Positions 1 to 6,339 of a DNA stretch of 11,071 nucleotides are shown here, piece after piece. The translations under genes were made by a program, and so were the position numbers. The stretch comes from Baffinella frigidus. Taxonomy: Eukaryota; Cryptophyceae; Cryptomonadales; Baffinellaceae. A model generated the notes under the pieces. It worked only from the letters and a program-made list of their open reading frames with translations, made no database searches and was not told the origin of the DNA. How positions within the stretch are numbered: the stretch's first letter is position 1; every line of letters starts with the position of its first letter. The stretch is taken from assembly GCA_026770585.1 (NCBI GenBank), contig MU646573.1:180512-191582 (forward strand). Direction: 5' to 3'.

Positions 1-97
1 TGAGGGTGAGGGAAGGGGGGGGGGGTTACCAGGGCGGGTGAGCGAAGGGATGTCTGATGCGACGAAGAAGGAGGCGTTGCCACGCGCCGCCTGCCGC

Positions 98-415
98 GGT
101 TTGGGGTTTGGGGTTGAGGGTTTGGGGTTTAGGGTTTAGGGTTTAGGGTTTAGGGTTTAGGGCTTAGGGCTTAGGGCTTAGGGCTTAGGGTTTAGGGTTT
201 AGGGTTTAGGGTTTAGGGTTTAGGGTTTGGGGTTGAGGGTTTAGGGTGCAGGGTTTAGGGTTTAGGGTTGAGGGTGTAGGGTGTAGGGTTTGGGGTTTGG
301 GTTTCAGGATTTAGGGTTAGGGGTTACGGTTTAGGGATTAGGGTTTAGGGTCTAAGGTTGAAGGTTTAGGGTTGAGGGTTTAGGGTTTAGGTTTTAGGGT
401 TTAGGGTTTAGGGTT
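98..415 (+). repeat. Interstitial degenerate TTTAGGG telomeric repeats
   Basis: The block consists of about 45 seven-base units, mostly TTTAGGG with variants TTGAGGG, CTTAGGG, TGTAGGG and TTTGGGG. The G-rich strand points right, into the window, so this is not the capped end of a chromosome as drawn. Unit degeneracy also argues for an old internal block. It is framed by inverted GCGCCGCCTGCC (83-94) and GGCAGGCGGCGC (419-430). Confidence 0.9.
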
Positions 416-417
416 GT

Positions 418-469
418 TGGCAGGCGGCGCCCTGACGCTCAACCCTGAACCCTAAGCGCCGCCTGCCAT
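418..469. repeat. Small inverted repeat next to telomeric block
   Basis: TGGCAGGCGGCGC at 418-430 is answered by GCGCCGCCTGCCA at 457-469, with a 26-base spacer that itself contains opposite-strand telomere-like ACCCTGAACCCTAA. The arms match perfectly over 13 bases. Confidence 0.8.
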
Positions 470-636
470 CACCCCTCGACGGTCGCCGCACGCGCACTCT
501 AGCACCACGCAGTCCTGCGGGAGGGAAAATCGAGGTTTGACCAGTTGTCACACACGACCGATGTACGCCAGGTGGGCAGATGGGACGCGACGTGAGGTGT
601 TGTTAAGGCGGCGTTGCCCCAGACACAATAAGGTTT

Positions 637-660
637 GAATCGCCTCCCGCCGCACCCGTC
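637..660 (+). repeat. 24-bp dispersed repeat, copy 1
   Basis: GAATCGCCTCCCGCCGCACC plus CGTC is identical to 3317-3340. The flanks are unrelated. Confidence 0.8.
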
Positions 661-863
661 CGGGCTGTGTACTGCACGGTCACGAAACCCGGAACCCGGA
701 ACCCGATCCCTCAACCCTGTCCCCCGCGCAGGTTAAAAATCATTGCGAGTGACCCTGAACCCTACACCCAACACCCTACACCCTACACCCAAAACACTAC
801 CGCAGGCGCGAGCCTGCGACGCACGCTGATGGTGCATGAAACGAGGGAGTGGAAGTTTTAATC

Positions 864-1295
864 CTCACCCCTCAACCCTAAGCCGGGGCCGCCGGGGGTC
901 GTTAACTATGTTAGGGGGTCGTAAACGCTGGGGGTCGTAAACGGCGGGTCAGGTCCGCACGGCGCGGGACTGGGGGTTAGCACAGGCGCGAGGTTGGAAC
1001 ACCCTATCCTGGTACAAATATGTACAACCCCACATGTAAATAGGATCCTCCAGCGTTCTCGAGTGGGGCGGCGACCCGGAGCAAGGAGGTCCCGCACGCG
1101 TAGAAGAGGCGCTCGTGCTCCTCCGTGAGGTAGGCGTGCGTGCGCGTGCGCCCCCCCAGGTCTGCTTCGAGCGTTATCTTCCCGCAGTCCCGCGCCATCC
1201 GGACCTGACCACGCCGTTTACGACCCCCAGCGTTTACGACCCCCCAGCATGGTTTACGACCCCCGGCGACCCCGGCTTAGGGCTGAGGGTTAAGG
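864..1295. repeat. Long inverted repeat bracketing exon 5
   Basis: The left arm (about 864-976) and right arm (about 1181-1295) match at roughly 90 percent by eye over about 100 bases. Both contain two GGGGGTCGTAAACG-type direct repeats, CCCTAAGCCGGGG at the outer end and GGTCAGGTCCG...GCGCGGGACTG at the inner end. The right arm covers the 3' end of intron 4 and the first bases of exon 5, so the left arm is an inverted copy of a splice junction. Confidence 0.85.
1076..1204 (-). CDS. Candidate exon 5 of the same gene
   Basis: The exon starts after GTGGTCAG at 1205 and reads VRMARDCGKITLEADLGG, then RTRTHAYLTEEHERLFYACGT and SLLR. Exon 4 ends in phase 0 with ...LAPYLQAK, and this exon continues in phase 0. 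The GC-rich third positions fade near 1055, where the reading becomes NAGGSYLH. Donor choices are CGG|GTCGCC at 1075 (used) or CAT|GTGGGG at 1033, both phase 0. In fucosyltransferases the block after the 'YL' helix carries an 'IR' strand whose arginine contacts GDP-fucose. RTRTH may be its counterpart, but I see no close match, so this is inference. The exon is bracketed by a long inverted repeat (864-976 and 1181-1295) whose right arm overlaps its first 24 bases. Later exons needed to finish the domain are not convincingly visible. Confidence 0.55.
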
Positions 1296-1302
1296 GTTCA
1301 AG

Positions 1303-1325
1303 CCATGCGGACCTGCCCCGCCGGG
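1303..1325 (-). repeat. Extra short copy of the exon 5 splice junction
   Basis: Read on the minus strand, GGCGGGGCAGGTCCGCATGGC resembles the true junction GGCGTGGTCAG|GTCCGGATGGC about 100 bases downstream. It is followed by telomere-like AACCCTTAACCCTCAG rather than by the rest of the exon. Confidence 0.55.
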
Positions 1326-1789
1326 GGGGGGTCAACTATTGGTGCAGTGTGCGTGTCAACTCAAAACTGTAGGAGGAACCGTGCTTAATGTTAATTATTG
1401 TTTCTTGAACTGGAAATGTTGCTAGTTCCTTGTTCTAGAAACGTTTCTACCCGGAATCTACAATGGCACCAACGCACGAGAATGCACGGCCCAGTCACCG
1501 CTCCGGTTACAAAGAGGCGCGGTGAGCATGGACACGAGAATCACAGGGGCGCGTGCGCCTAGTAGACTGGAACGGAGTCGCCACCAGGCCGCGACAGGTC
1601 ATTACTGGGAAATTCATAACGCAACGTTTCGTTTTCGTGGTACAAATGAGTGTGCCCAGAACTTGGAACACGCAATTCCTCGTCCAAGCTTCCAGGGTTC
1701 CACGTCCGCGCGGTATCAAATTAACAATGCGACTTGTAATTGAGATTCCCACTTGCGAACTGGCGTGGAGAGGGAGGTGTTGCAAACTG

Positions 1790-1877
1790 TCTCTCTCTCT
1801 CTCTCTCCCTCCCTCCCTCTCTCTCCCTCTCCCTCTCCCTCTCCCTCTCCCTCTCCCTCTCTCTCTCTCTCTCTCTT
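1790..1877. repeat. CT/CCCTCT microsatellite
   Basis: This is an uninterrupted pyrimidine tract of CT, CCCT and CCCTCT units on the plus strand. Open frames crossing it on either strand (Ser-Leu, Pro-Ser or Arg-Glu repeats) are composition artefacts. Confidence 0.95.
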
Positions 1878-2033
1878 GCGGGAAGGCACCTGGAGTCCGA
1901 TAACATGCCCCTGGAAACGCTGTTTCACGCCATCCACCTGCATGCCATCGATCCATGCCAGACACGTGAGCACTCAGAATCCCACCGATATGCATCACCG
2001 CACCGACGAGAGAGGCAAATGCATAGGCCAACG

Positions 2034-2172
2034 GCCTGAAAATGGGGTAGTTAGGCACAGGGCATTGCATAAGACCTCCTACCGTAGGCCGAGGGATCCT
2101 AGGACCAAAAAGTCTCGGCCTACGGTAGGAGGTCCTAGGCAATGCCGTAGGCGTAACCACCCCATTTTCGGT
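2034..2172. mobile_element. Hairpin element with CCTACCGTAGG core
   Basis: A perfect 21-bp inverted repeat (2073-2093 and 2114-2134, starting GACCTCCTACCGTAGG) encloses a 20-base loop. Imperfect pairing continues outward: GGCATTGC and TGAAAATGGGGTAGTTA on the left match complementary bases up to about 2172. It is MITE-like with no coding capacity. The target duplication is not clear. Confidence 0.7.
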
Positions 2173-2330
2173 CAGTTACCCTATTAAAATGGAAACGCAG
2201 GTCTAGCTCTGCCTGACTCGATGGGCAATGGTTGACAGGTGCTGAGCCTCACACCCGCACGTGTGGCGGTGTGTGTTCCTGGGAAGGGGTGTGGTGTTGT
2301 GGCGACTTCTAGCTCTGCCTGAGTTAATCG

Positions 2331-2353
2331 GGTCTCCTCAAAATGAGGAGACC
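2331..2353. repeat. Short perfect hairpin
   Basis: GGTCTCCTCA and TGAGGAGACC form a 10-bp stem around AAA. It is not followed by a T run, so there is no reason to call a terminator. Confidence 0.7.
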
Positions 2354-2378
2354 GAAGGTTGATTCCCGGCGAGCGTTA

Positions 2379-2589
2379 GAGCGTTTGCGGTAATTGTTGT
2401 CCGTTTTGGACGTACGGTTTTCCGGTTTTCCGGTTTTGAAAAGGGACTTATAGGACGTGACAAGGATTTTAAATAGTACCAGAATTGCGCCTCTTGGTAC
2501 TATTTAAAATCCTTGTCACGTCCTATAAGTCCCTTTTCAAAACCAGAAAACCGTACGTTCAAAACGGACAACAATTACCGCAAACGCTC
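2379..2589. mobile_element. TA-flanked foldback MITE, copy 1
   Basis: The element is almost entirely two inverted arms, 2379-2481 and 2495-2589, around a 13-base loop. The arms begin GAGCGTTTGCGGTAATTGTT and differ by few substitutions plus an 8-base repeat (TTTTCCGG) present only in the left arm. Both ends are flanked by TA (2377-2378 and 2590-2591), the duplication expected of Tc1/mariner-type non-autonomous elements. No transposase frame is present, so it would depend on an enzyme in trans. It lies inside intron 4. Confidence 0.88.
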
Positions 2590-2692
2590 TACAAATCCGT
2601 CAACGTTTGGAGTACAACAGCATCCGTCACCCCGACGCAGGCAGAGCTAGAGGGTGGTGCGGTCGTAGGGGGGGCGTCGTCAGCGCGCCAAC

Positions 2693-2839
2693 CTTAGCCT
2701 GGAGATACGGCGCGAGCTTGAACAGGAAGTTGAAGAGCGCCCCCGCCGGTTTCGCGCCGAGCGTCTGGAGGAGGTCCCGTCTGTGGTGCGGGTTGCTCGC
2801 CAGGAGGGGGAGGTAGTAGTGGGGGTTGGTGATGTGCAC
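2693..2839 (-). CDS. Candidate exon 4: YYLPLL/LFNFLF segment of GT37-like fucosyltransferase
   Basis: This exon reads VHITNPHYYLPLLASNP, then HHRRDLLQTLGAKPAG and ALFNFLFKLAPYLQAK, with almost uniform G/C at third positions. In plant GT37 enzymes the region after the GLGNR half has an aromatic-rich 'YF.P.L...P.F...L..LF' stretch followed by 'F..L..YLF.P' (established knowledge); the order and spacing here are similar. This is the strongest family evidence apart from GGLGNR. The start used is CATCAG|GTG at 2840; a start after GATGAG at 2858 would add ISRWHQ in the same frame, and a TGA lies just upstream of that (2866-2864). The donor is AAG|GTTGGC at 2692-2691, phase 0. It lies between the palindromic tail of intron 3 (2868-3000) and intron 4. 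Confidence 0.65.
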
Positions 2840-2867
2840 CTGATGCCAGCGCGAGATCTCATCTCAG

Positions 2868-2887
2868 AAAAGCCTTTTTTAAAAAGG
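2868..2887. repeat. Short palindrome near intron 3 acceptor
   Basis: CCTTTTTTAAAAAGG is almost self-complementary and sits just upstream (on the minus strand) of the exon 4 acceptor. Confidence 0.5.
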
Positions 2888-2893
2888 GGTTGT

Positions 2894-3000
2894 TACCGGT
2901 TATGCTTGCTGTTTTGTACGAAATTTACTCCACACACGTTTTCCTTTTACTGTTAAATTGTATAGCAAATTTTGTGCAAAACAGCAGGCTCATTACCGGT
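2894..3000. mobile_element. Small inverted-repeat element (ACCGGT ends)
   Basis: TACCGGTTATGCTTGCTGTT at 2894 is answered by a complementary arm ending TACCGGT at 3000. The arms are about 33 bases with several mismatches, around an AT-rich centre. It looks like a short decayed MITE. Confidence 0.65.
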
Positions 3001-3240
3001 GAAAAACTCTTGAATAAATACAGCGCCTGAGATTAGATCGAGAGGCATCAGTAGTCAACCCCCCTCGGTGAATCCCGCGAGGCATCTCACGCCCCTTGCC
3101 CTGAAACGTATTGCAATGTGTACCAGCATCATTTAGATGACACATCATCGAAGGCATGCGTTTTCTTGCCACCAAAAGACAGGTCCACCGCACCGTAGAG
3201 TGCCCATCACATGATTACTGGAGCCATTGACATATGGCAT

Positions 3241-3392
3241 AGCTCTTGTCTCTGAGGGCCCGTTTTGGGGGAGGTCTAGCGCCCACAAGTTGGGGCCCGT
3301 TTTTTAAGCCTCTTAAGAATCGCCTCCCGCCGCACCCGTCAAACGGGCCCGCCTCAGTTACGTCAAACGGGCCCGCCTCAGAGACAAGAGCT
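3241..3392. repeat. Inverted repeat with tandem 24-mer
   Basis: AGCTCTTGTCTCTGAG (3241) pairs with CTCAGAGACAAGAGCT (ending 3392), and the pairing extends through GGGCCCGTTT. The right side contains two tandem 24-base units (3338-3361 and 3362-3385, GTCAAACGGGCCCGCCTCAG plus four bases). Confidence 0.75.
3317..3340 (+). repeat. 24-bp dispersed repeat, copy 2
   Basis: Identical to 637-660. It runs directly into the tandem 24-mer at 3338. Confidence 0.8.
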
Positions 3393-3429
3393 AGAATGGT
3401 TACGTCGTGTCTTAAGCCTCTTAGACTCT

Positions 3430-3493
3430 TGTATCACGCAACTCAAGGCTCAAGGGCCTCTTTTAGGACCTGCATCGAGAGTAATAAAGAAGA
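3430..3493 (+). repeat. Dispersed repeat ending in AATAAAGAAGAAG, copy 1
   Basis: The segment TGTATCAC...GGCTCAAGGGCCTC...GAGAGTAATAAAG recurs at 9186-9250 with about 8 differences. Here the AAG tail is only two or three units long. The layout (body, then AATAAA, then simple repeat) resembles the 3' end of a short retroposon, but no promoter boxes or target duplication are seen. Confidence 0.7.
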
Positions 3494-3601
3494 AGGAAAA
3501 AAAGCTTACTAGAATAAGGAAACCTCGCTGAGTTAGAGGCGTCAACCTCTCAACCTCAACGGCCGGTTCTCACGGCAAGGAAATCATGGGGCTGGGGGGG
3601 C

Positions 3602-3728
3602 AGGGTGAAGGGTGTAGGGTGTAGGGTGTAGAGTGTAGGGTGTAGGGTGTAGGGTGTAGAGCGTGGGGTGTAGGGTGTAGGGTGTAGGGTGTAGGGTGTA
3701 GGGTGTAGGGTGTAGGGTGTAGGGTGGG
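3602..3728 (+). repeat. TGTAGGG variant telomeric array
   Basis: This array has about 17 nearly uniform units of GGGTGTA with a few GAGTGTA, TAGAGCG and TGGGGTG variants. It is far more homogeneous than the TTTAGGG block, so it probably expanded locally. The same variant occurs singly at 270-290 and inverted at 768-790. Confidence 0.9.
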
Positions 3729-3761
3729 GGTTGGACCGCTGCTGACGACGCCAGAGCTTCT

Positions 3762-3805
3762 GTCAGGTTTGCGCAGACCTGCCCGCCATCATATCAATCC
3801 AGGCC
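3762..3805 (+). repeat. 44-bp duplicated segment, copy 1
   Basis: GTCAGGTTTGCGCAGACCTG through CAATCCAGGCC matches 4078-4121 with three differences. The two copies flank a short run of the 23-bp minisatellite and an AT-rich piece, which suggests a segmental duplication. Confidence 0.8.
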
Positions 3806-3861
3806 AGAGACGGTTTCAGTTTCATACTTGTGGGCAATGGAATTTACCGCACAGCATGACC

Positions 3862-3937
3862 TTTATTAGTAATATTAAAACGGTTGTGTAGTAATTTTCA
3901 TGATTTTAAAAACGGCTGTGTAGTGATTTTCATTGAT
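3862..3937 (+). repeat. Tandem pair related to the 9660-9808 element
   Basis: Two units of AAAACGGYTGTGTAGTRATTTTCATKGAT lie about 36 bases apart. The first is preceded by TTAGTAATATTAAA. The centre of the element at 9660-9808 has CAGTAATATTAAAGC...ATGTAGTAATTTTCC. This is probably a decayed partial relative. Confidence 0.55.
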
Positions 3938-3980
3938 TCCTAAGGTGTTAAATTGCACCCCTGATGACGACCTCAGAGCT

Positions 3981-4075
3981 TCCTTTTAGTTTCGACACCA
4001 GAAGCCCTCTAGCATCAACACCAGGAGCACTTTAGTTTCGACACAAAAGCCCTCTAGTCGACACCAGAAGCCCTT
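3981..4075 (+). repeat. Short 23-bp minisatellite run
   Basis: Four units of the TTYGACACCAGAAGCCCTCTAG family occur here, the same unit that forms the long array at 5187-5790. Confidence 0.85.
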
Positions 4076-4077
4076 CC

Positions 4078-4121
4078 GTCAGGTTCGCGCAGATCTGCCC
4101 GCCATCAAATCAATCCAGGCC
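4078..4121 (+). repeat. 44-bp duplicated segment, copy 2
   Basis: Second copy of 3762-3805; see that entry. Confidence 0.8.
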
Positions 4122-4170
4122 CAAAACGTGCGCCTGCAGGGGCTACCTACTTTAGACGTGATGGGGGCTC

Positions 4171-4233
4171 AAAAGTTGCCGTGAGGCAACTTTTCAAAAG
4201 TTGCCGTGAGTCAAAAATCCTGGAATCCCAGGA
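4171..4233. repeat. Cluster of short hairpins
   Basis: AAAAGTTGCC-GTGA-GGCAACTTTT is a perfect 10-bp stem. It is followed by another AAAAGTTGCCGTGA and then by AATCCTGG-AATC-CCAGGATT. Confidence 0.75.
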
Positions 4234-4381
4234 TTCCTCCGAAAGTTGACAGTGCTGACAGGGGGGGTTGACTTTTGCGATTGCCTCCCCTCAGGTCTAG
4301 CGTAGCATACGCTCAGGGTCCGGGCGCCCCCCCTCCTCGCCACCCGCGTGTGCAAGGGTCTAGGTCAACGCGCGTGCCTTG

Positions 4382-4487
4382 GTATCCCTTAAGTGGCCAG
4401 TAGGCGCGTACGCCCTACCGTAGGGCCCTAGGACCTGCCTAGGACCGCAGGGGGTCTGTTTGGACCCCTTGGCCACTTAAGGGATAC
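4382..4487. mobile_element. Hairpin element with GTATCCCTTAAGTGGCCA ends
   Basis: A perfect 18-bp terminal inverted repeat (4382-4399 and 4470-4487) encloses 70 bases that contain CCTACCGTAGGGCCCTAGG, the same palindromic core as in the element at 2034-2172. It is a MITE-like structure without coding capacity. Confidence 0.75.
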
Positions 4488-4535
4488 GGGTCTGGCGCGC
4501 AGCACGGTTATGAGCCCTCTCTGCGATGCAGCCTG

Positions 4536-4658
4536 CCTCGCGACGATGCCCTGAGCACCAAATCCCTCTGTTTTTAAAGTCAACTCGCCTTCAATCGCCC
4601 ACAAATTTGTCAACTTATCCGGATTCCGGATTAAAATACTTTTTGACGTGCAGGGAAT
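4536..4658 (+). mobile_element. 177-bp MITE family, copy A (truncated)
   Basis: This copy begins CCTCGCGACGATGCCCTGAG and matches the first two thirds of copy C on the same strand, then stops four bases short of the start of copy B. With copy B (minus orientation) it makes a large inverted repeat of about 115 bp arms. Probably truncated when B inserted or rearranged. Confidence 0.82.
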
Positions 4659-4661
4659 AAA

Positions 4662-4836
4662 CCACGCGACGATGGCCTGTGTATCAAACAAGTGTATTTT
4701 TGAGTCTTTCTATTATGCCTGCACTTCTCAAAGTATTTTAATCCGAAATCCGGATGAGTTGACAAATTTGTGGGCGATTGAAGGCGAGTTGACTTTAAAA
4801 ACAGAGGGATTTGGTGCACAGGTCATCGTCGCGAGG
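4662..4836 (-). mobile_element. 177-bp MITE family, copy B
   Basis: This is a full-length copy in opposite orientation to A and C. One end reads CCACGCGACGATGGCCTGTG and the other, on the opposite strand, CCTCGCGACGATGACCTGTG, giving terminal inverted repeats of about 27 bp. The interior includes GTTGACAAATTTGTGGGCGA and a CCGGAT-rich palindrome. There is no transposase, and flanking duplication is not evident. Confidence 0.82.
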
Positions 4837-4970
4837 CTGGGTGTGGGTTCGAGGTCGGCCACCAGGGACCCCAACCCCTGCATCCGTGACCCTGAACCTC
4901 TAGTCCTGGTGATGGGTCAACGCGCTCCGCCGTGGAGGCCAGGTTATGAACCCCCCAAACCCCAGACCCT

Positions 4971-5147
4971 CCACGCAACGATGATCTGTGTATCAAATCC
5001 TTCTGTCTTCAAAGTCAACTCGCCTCCAACCGTCCACAGATCTGTCAACTCATCCGGATTCCGGATTAAAATACTTTTAGAAGTGCACGAATAATAGAAA
5101 GACTCAACAATAAACACCTGTTTGATACACAGGCCATCGTCGCGTGG
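4971..5147 (+). mobile_element. 177-bp MITE family, copy C
   Basis: This full-length copy has ends CCACGCAACGATGATCTGTG and its inverted counterpart closing at CGACGCGTGG-type sequence (5125-5147). It is more diverged from A and B than they are from each other, so it looks older or separately inserted. Confidence 0.8.
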
Positions 5148-5186
5148 GGAACATCTTTGCCAATGGGGCCGCCGAAGCTGCAAGCG

Positions 5187-5790
5187 GTGTCTAGATTCGA
5201 CACCAGAAGCCCTCTAGCCTCGACACAAAAAGCCCTCTAGTCGACACCAGAAGCCCTCTCTAGCTACCTCACCAGAAGCCCTCTGGCCTGGACATTAGAA
5301 GCCCTTTCTAGCTTCGTAAACAGGAGCCCTTTAGCGTCGACACAAAAAGCCCCGTCGACACAAAAAGCCCTCCGGTCTCGACACAAAAAGCTAGCTTGCA
5401 TCGACACCAGACGCCCTCTAGCATCAACACCAGGAGCCCTTTAGCCTCAAAACGCGAAGCCCTCTCTAGCTTCGACATAAAAAGCCCTCTATCCTCAACA
5501 TCAGGCGCCCTCTAGCATCGACACCAGGAGCCCTTTGGTTTTGACACAACAAGCCCTCCAGCGTGGACACAAAAAAGCTCTCTGGTCGACACCAGAAGCC
5601 CTCTAGCCTCGACACGAAACGCCCTCTAGCATCGACACCAGGTTTAGTTTCGACACAAAAAGCCCCCAAGCCTCGTCATCAGAAGCGCCTCTAGCCTCGA
5701 CACAAAAAGTCTTCTAGCATCGACACCAGCAGCCCTTTAGTTTCGACACCAGAAGCCCTGACGCCTCAACACAAAAAGCCATCGCTAGCC
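5187..5790 (+). repeat. 23-bp minisatellite array
   Basis: About 25 degenerate units with consensus CTCGACACMARAAGCCCTCTAG, some with small insertions (TCTAGCTAC). A 23-base unit cannot hold a reading frame, so the Cys/Arg-rich open frames within it are spurious. Two unit types alternate irregularly: CACCAGAAG and CACAAAAAG. Confidence 0.92.
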
Positions 5791-5825
5791 TCGGGGCATA
5801 GGACGAAAAAAACGTGGGTCCTATG

Positions 5826-5890
5826 GTCCTACGTCTACTTCCTACGGTAGGAAATTCCGTAGGAAACCCCCCTTCATCTTTGGGGGTTTC
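5826..5890. repeat. Adjacent palindromes at exon 3 donor
   Basis: TTCCTACGGTAGGAA and a further CCGTAGGAA (5839-5865) adjoin GAAACCCCC...GGGGGTTTC (about 5863-5890). The second hairpin overlaps the candidate donors of exon 3. Confidence 0.7.
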
Positions 5891-5892
5891 AC

Positions 5893-5991
5893 GACGAAAA
5901 CAGGCCTCACCAGCATGTCGGCCATCTCGCCCATGTCTGAGAAGTGCGGTCCTTGCGTCGCCTCCACCCCGTATCGTTCTTGGATACTTTC
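5893..5991 (-). CDS. Candidate exon 3: middle segment of the same gene
   Basis: The exon starts after the acceptor-like TTGCGGCAG at 5992 and reads ESIQERYGVEATQGPHF, then SDMGEMADMLVRPVFV, in phase 0. It is bordered on the upstream (right) side by AT-rich DNA (6003-6130) of the kind expected for an intron. I do not recognise a named motif. The call rests on its protein-like composition, its open frame, the AG at its start, its strand and its position between the GLGNR exon and the YYLPLL exon. The donor is uncertain: GTC|GTGAAA (used here), TTC|GTCGTG at 5895, or GT at 5867, the last adding about eight codons (KPPKMKGG). The first two are phase 0, the third phase 1, and the exon 4 acceptor is phase 0. 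Just beyond lies a hairpin (about 5863-5890) that overlaps the alternative coding end. A chance open frame remains possible. Confidence 0.45.
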
Positions 5992-6143
5992 CTGCCGCAA
6001 TCCCACATGTAAACATATTTAAACTATACTCACATATTTAAACTATATTTTTATGGTAACACAATTAAACTGTATTTTTAATTCAAACTTTGTTTTTGCT
6101 ATCGTAGGGGTGTTTTTTTAACCTGTGGTAAACCCCTGAGATA

Positions 6144-6339
6144 GAGCGTTTGCGGTAATTGTTGTCCGTTTTGAAAGTGCGATTTTCCGGTTTTACGGTT
6201 TTTTAAAATGTTGTAAAGGTCGTTGAATGTTTTAAATGGACACTTCTCTGGTACAAATGAATCGGGGGGGGGAGCAAATGAAAACTGGAAAACCGGAAAA
6301 TCGCACTTTCAAAACGGACAACAATTACCGCAAACGCTC
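6144..6339. mobile_element. TA-flanked MITE, copy 2
   Basis: Perfect 51-bp terminal inverted repeats (6144-6194 and 6289-6339) begin GAGCGTTTGCGGTAATTGTT, identical over 30 bases to copy 1 at 2379-2589. TA lies at both sides (6142-6143 and 6340-6341). The 94-base centre is unrelated to that of copy 1 and does not fold back. It lies in intron 2. Confidence 0.9.

Larger units (their letters stand above)
1..1075. other. Left end: telomere-like repeats and unassigned sequence
   Basis: If exon 5 ends near 1076, this is either a further intron or the 3' flank. It contains the degenerate TTTAGGG block, opposite-strand CCCTAMACC-type scraps (about 677-720, 745-800 and 861-880) and the left arm of the inverted repeat around exon 5. 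Bases 480-660 hold no supported gene apart from a weak terminal-exon candidate described in the findings. Confidence 0.6.
1205..2692 (-). other. Intron 4 (inferred), repeat-filled
   Basis: This 1.5-kb stretch runs from AAG|GTTGGC (2692) to GTGGTCAG (1205), phase 0 on both sides. It contains the foldback MITE 2379-2589, the hairpin element 2034-2172, the CT tract 1790-1877 and, at its 3' end, three GGGGGTCGTAAAC-type direct repeats that form part of the inverted repeat around exon 5. Bases 1330-1780 hold no gene or clear repeat that I can see. Confidence 0.5.
2840..5892 (-). other. Intron 3 (inferred), repeat-filled
   Basis: This 3.05-kb stretch separates the SDMGEMADML piece from the NPHYYLPLL piece. 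It contains the 23-bp minisatellite (5187-5790), three copies of the 177-bp element (4536-5147), a hairpin element (4382-4487), duplicated unique-looking segments (3762-3805 and 4078-4121), the TGTAGGG array (3602-3728) and small inverted repeats at 2894-3000 and 3241-3392. Bases 3005-3235 show nothing recognisable. The exact donor is uncertain (5867-5895). Confidence 0.42.

Noticed and set aside
1-415. True chromosome end
   Set aside because: The G-rich strand runs 5' to 3' into the window and the units are degenerate, so it is internal as presented.
1507-2160. 217-codon minus-strand frame
   Set aside because: It crosses the CT tract (Arg/Glu/Gly repeats) and a MITE-like hairpin, and has no domain or codon bias; treated as chance.
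3246-3512. Plus-strand 88-codon frame
   Set aside because: It lies over an inverted repeat and a tandem 24-mer, and has no domain or independent coding signal.
4428-5183. Overlapping frames over the 177-bp elements
   Set aside because: The shared peptide comes from repeat copies on both strands; kept only as a finding, not as genes.
5466-5669. Cys/Arg-rich repetitive frame
   Set aside because: It derives from a 23-base minisatellite whose unit is not a multiple of three.
5187-5790. CRISPR array
   Set aside because: The units are contiguous and degenerate with no spacers of constant length, and the context is eukaryotic.
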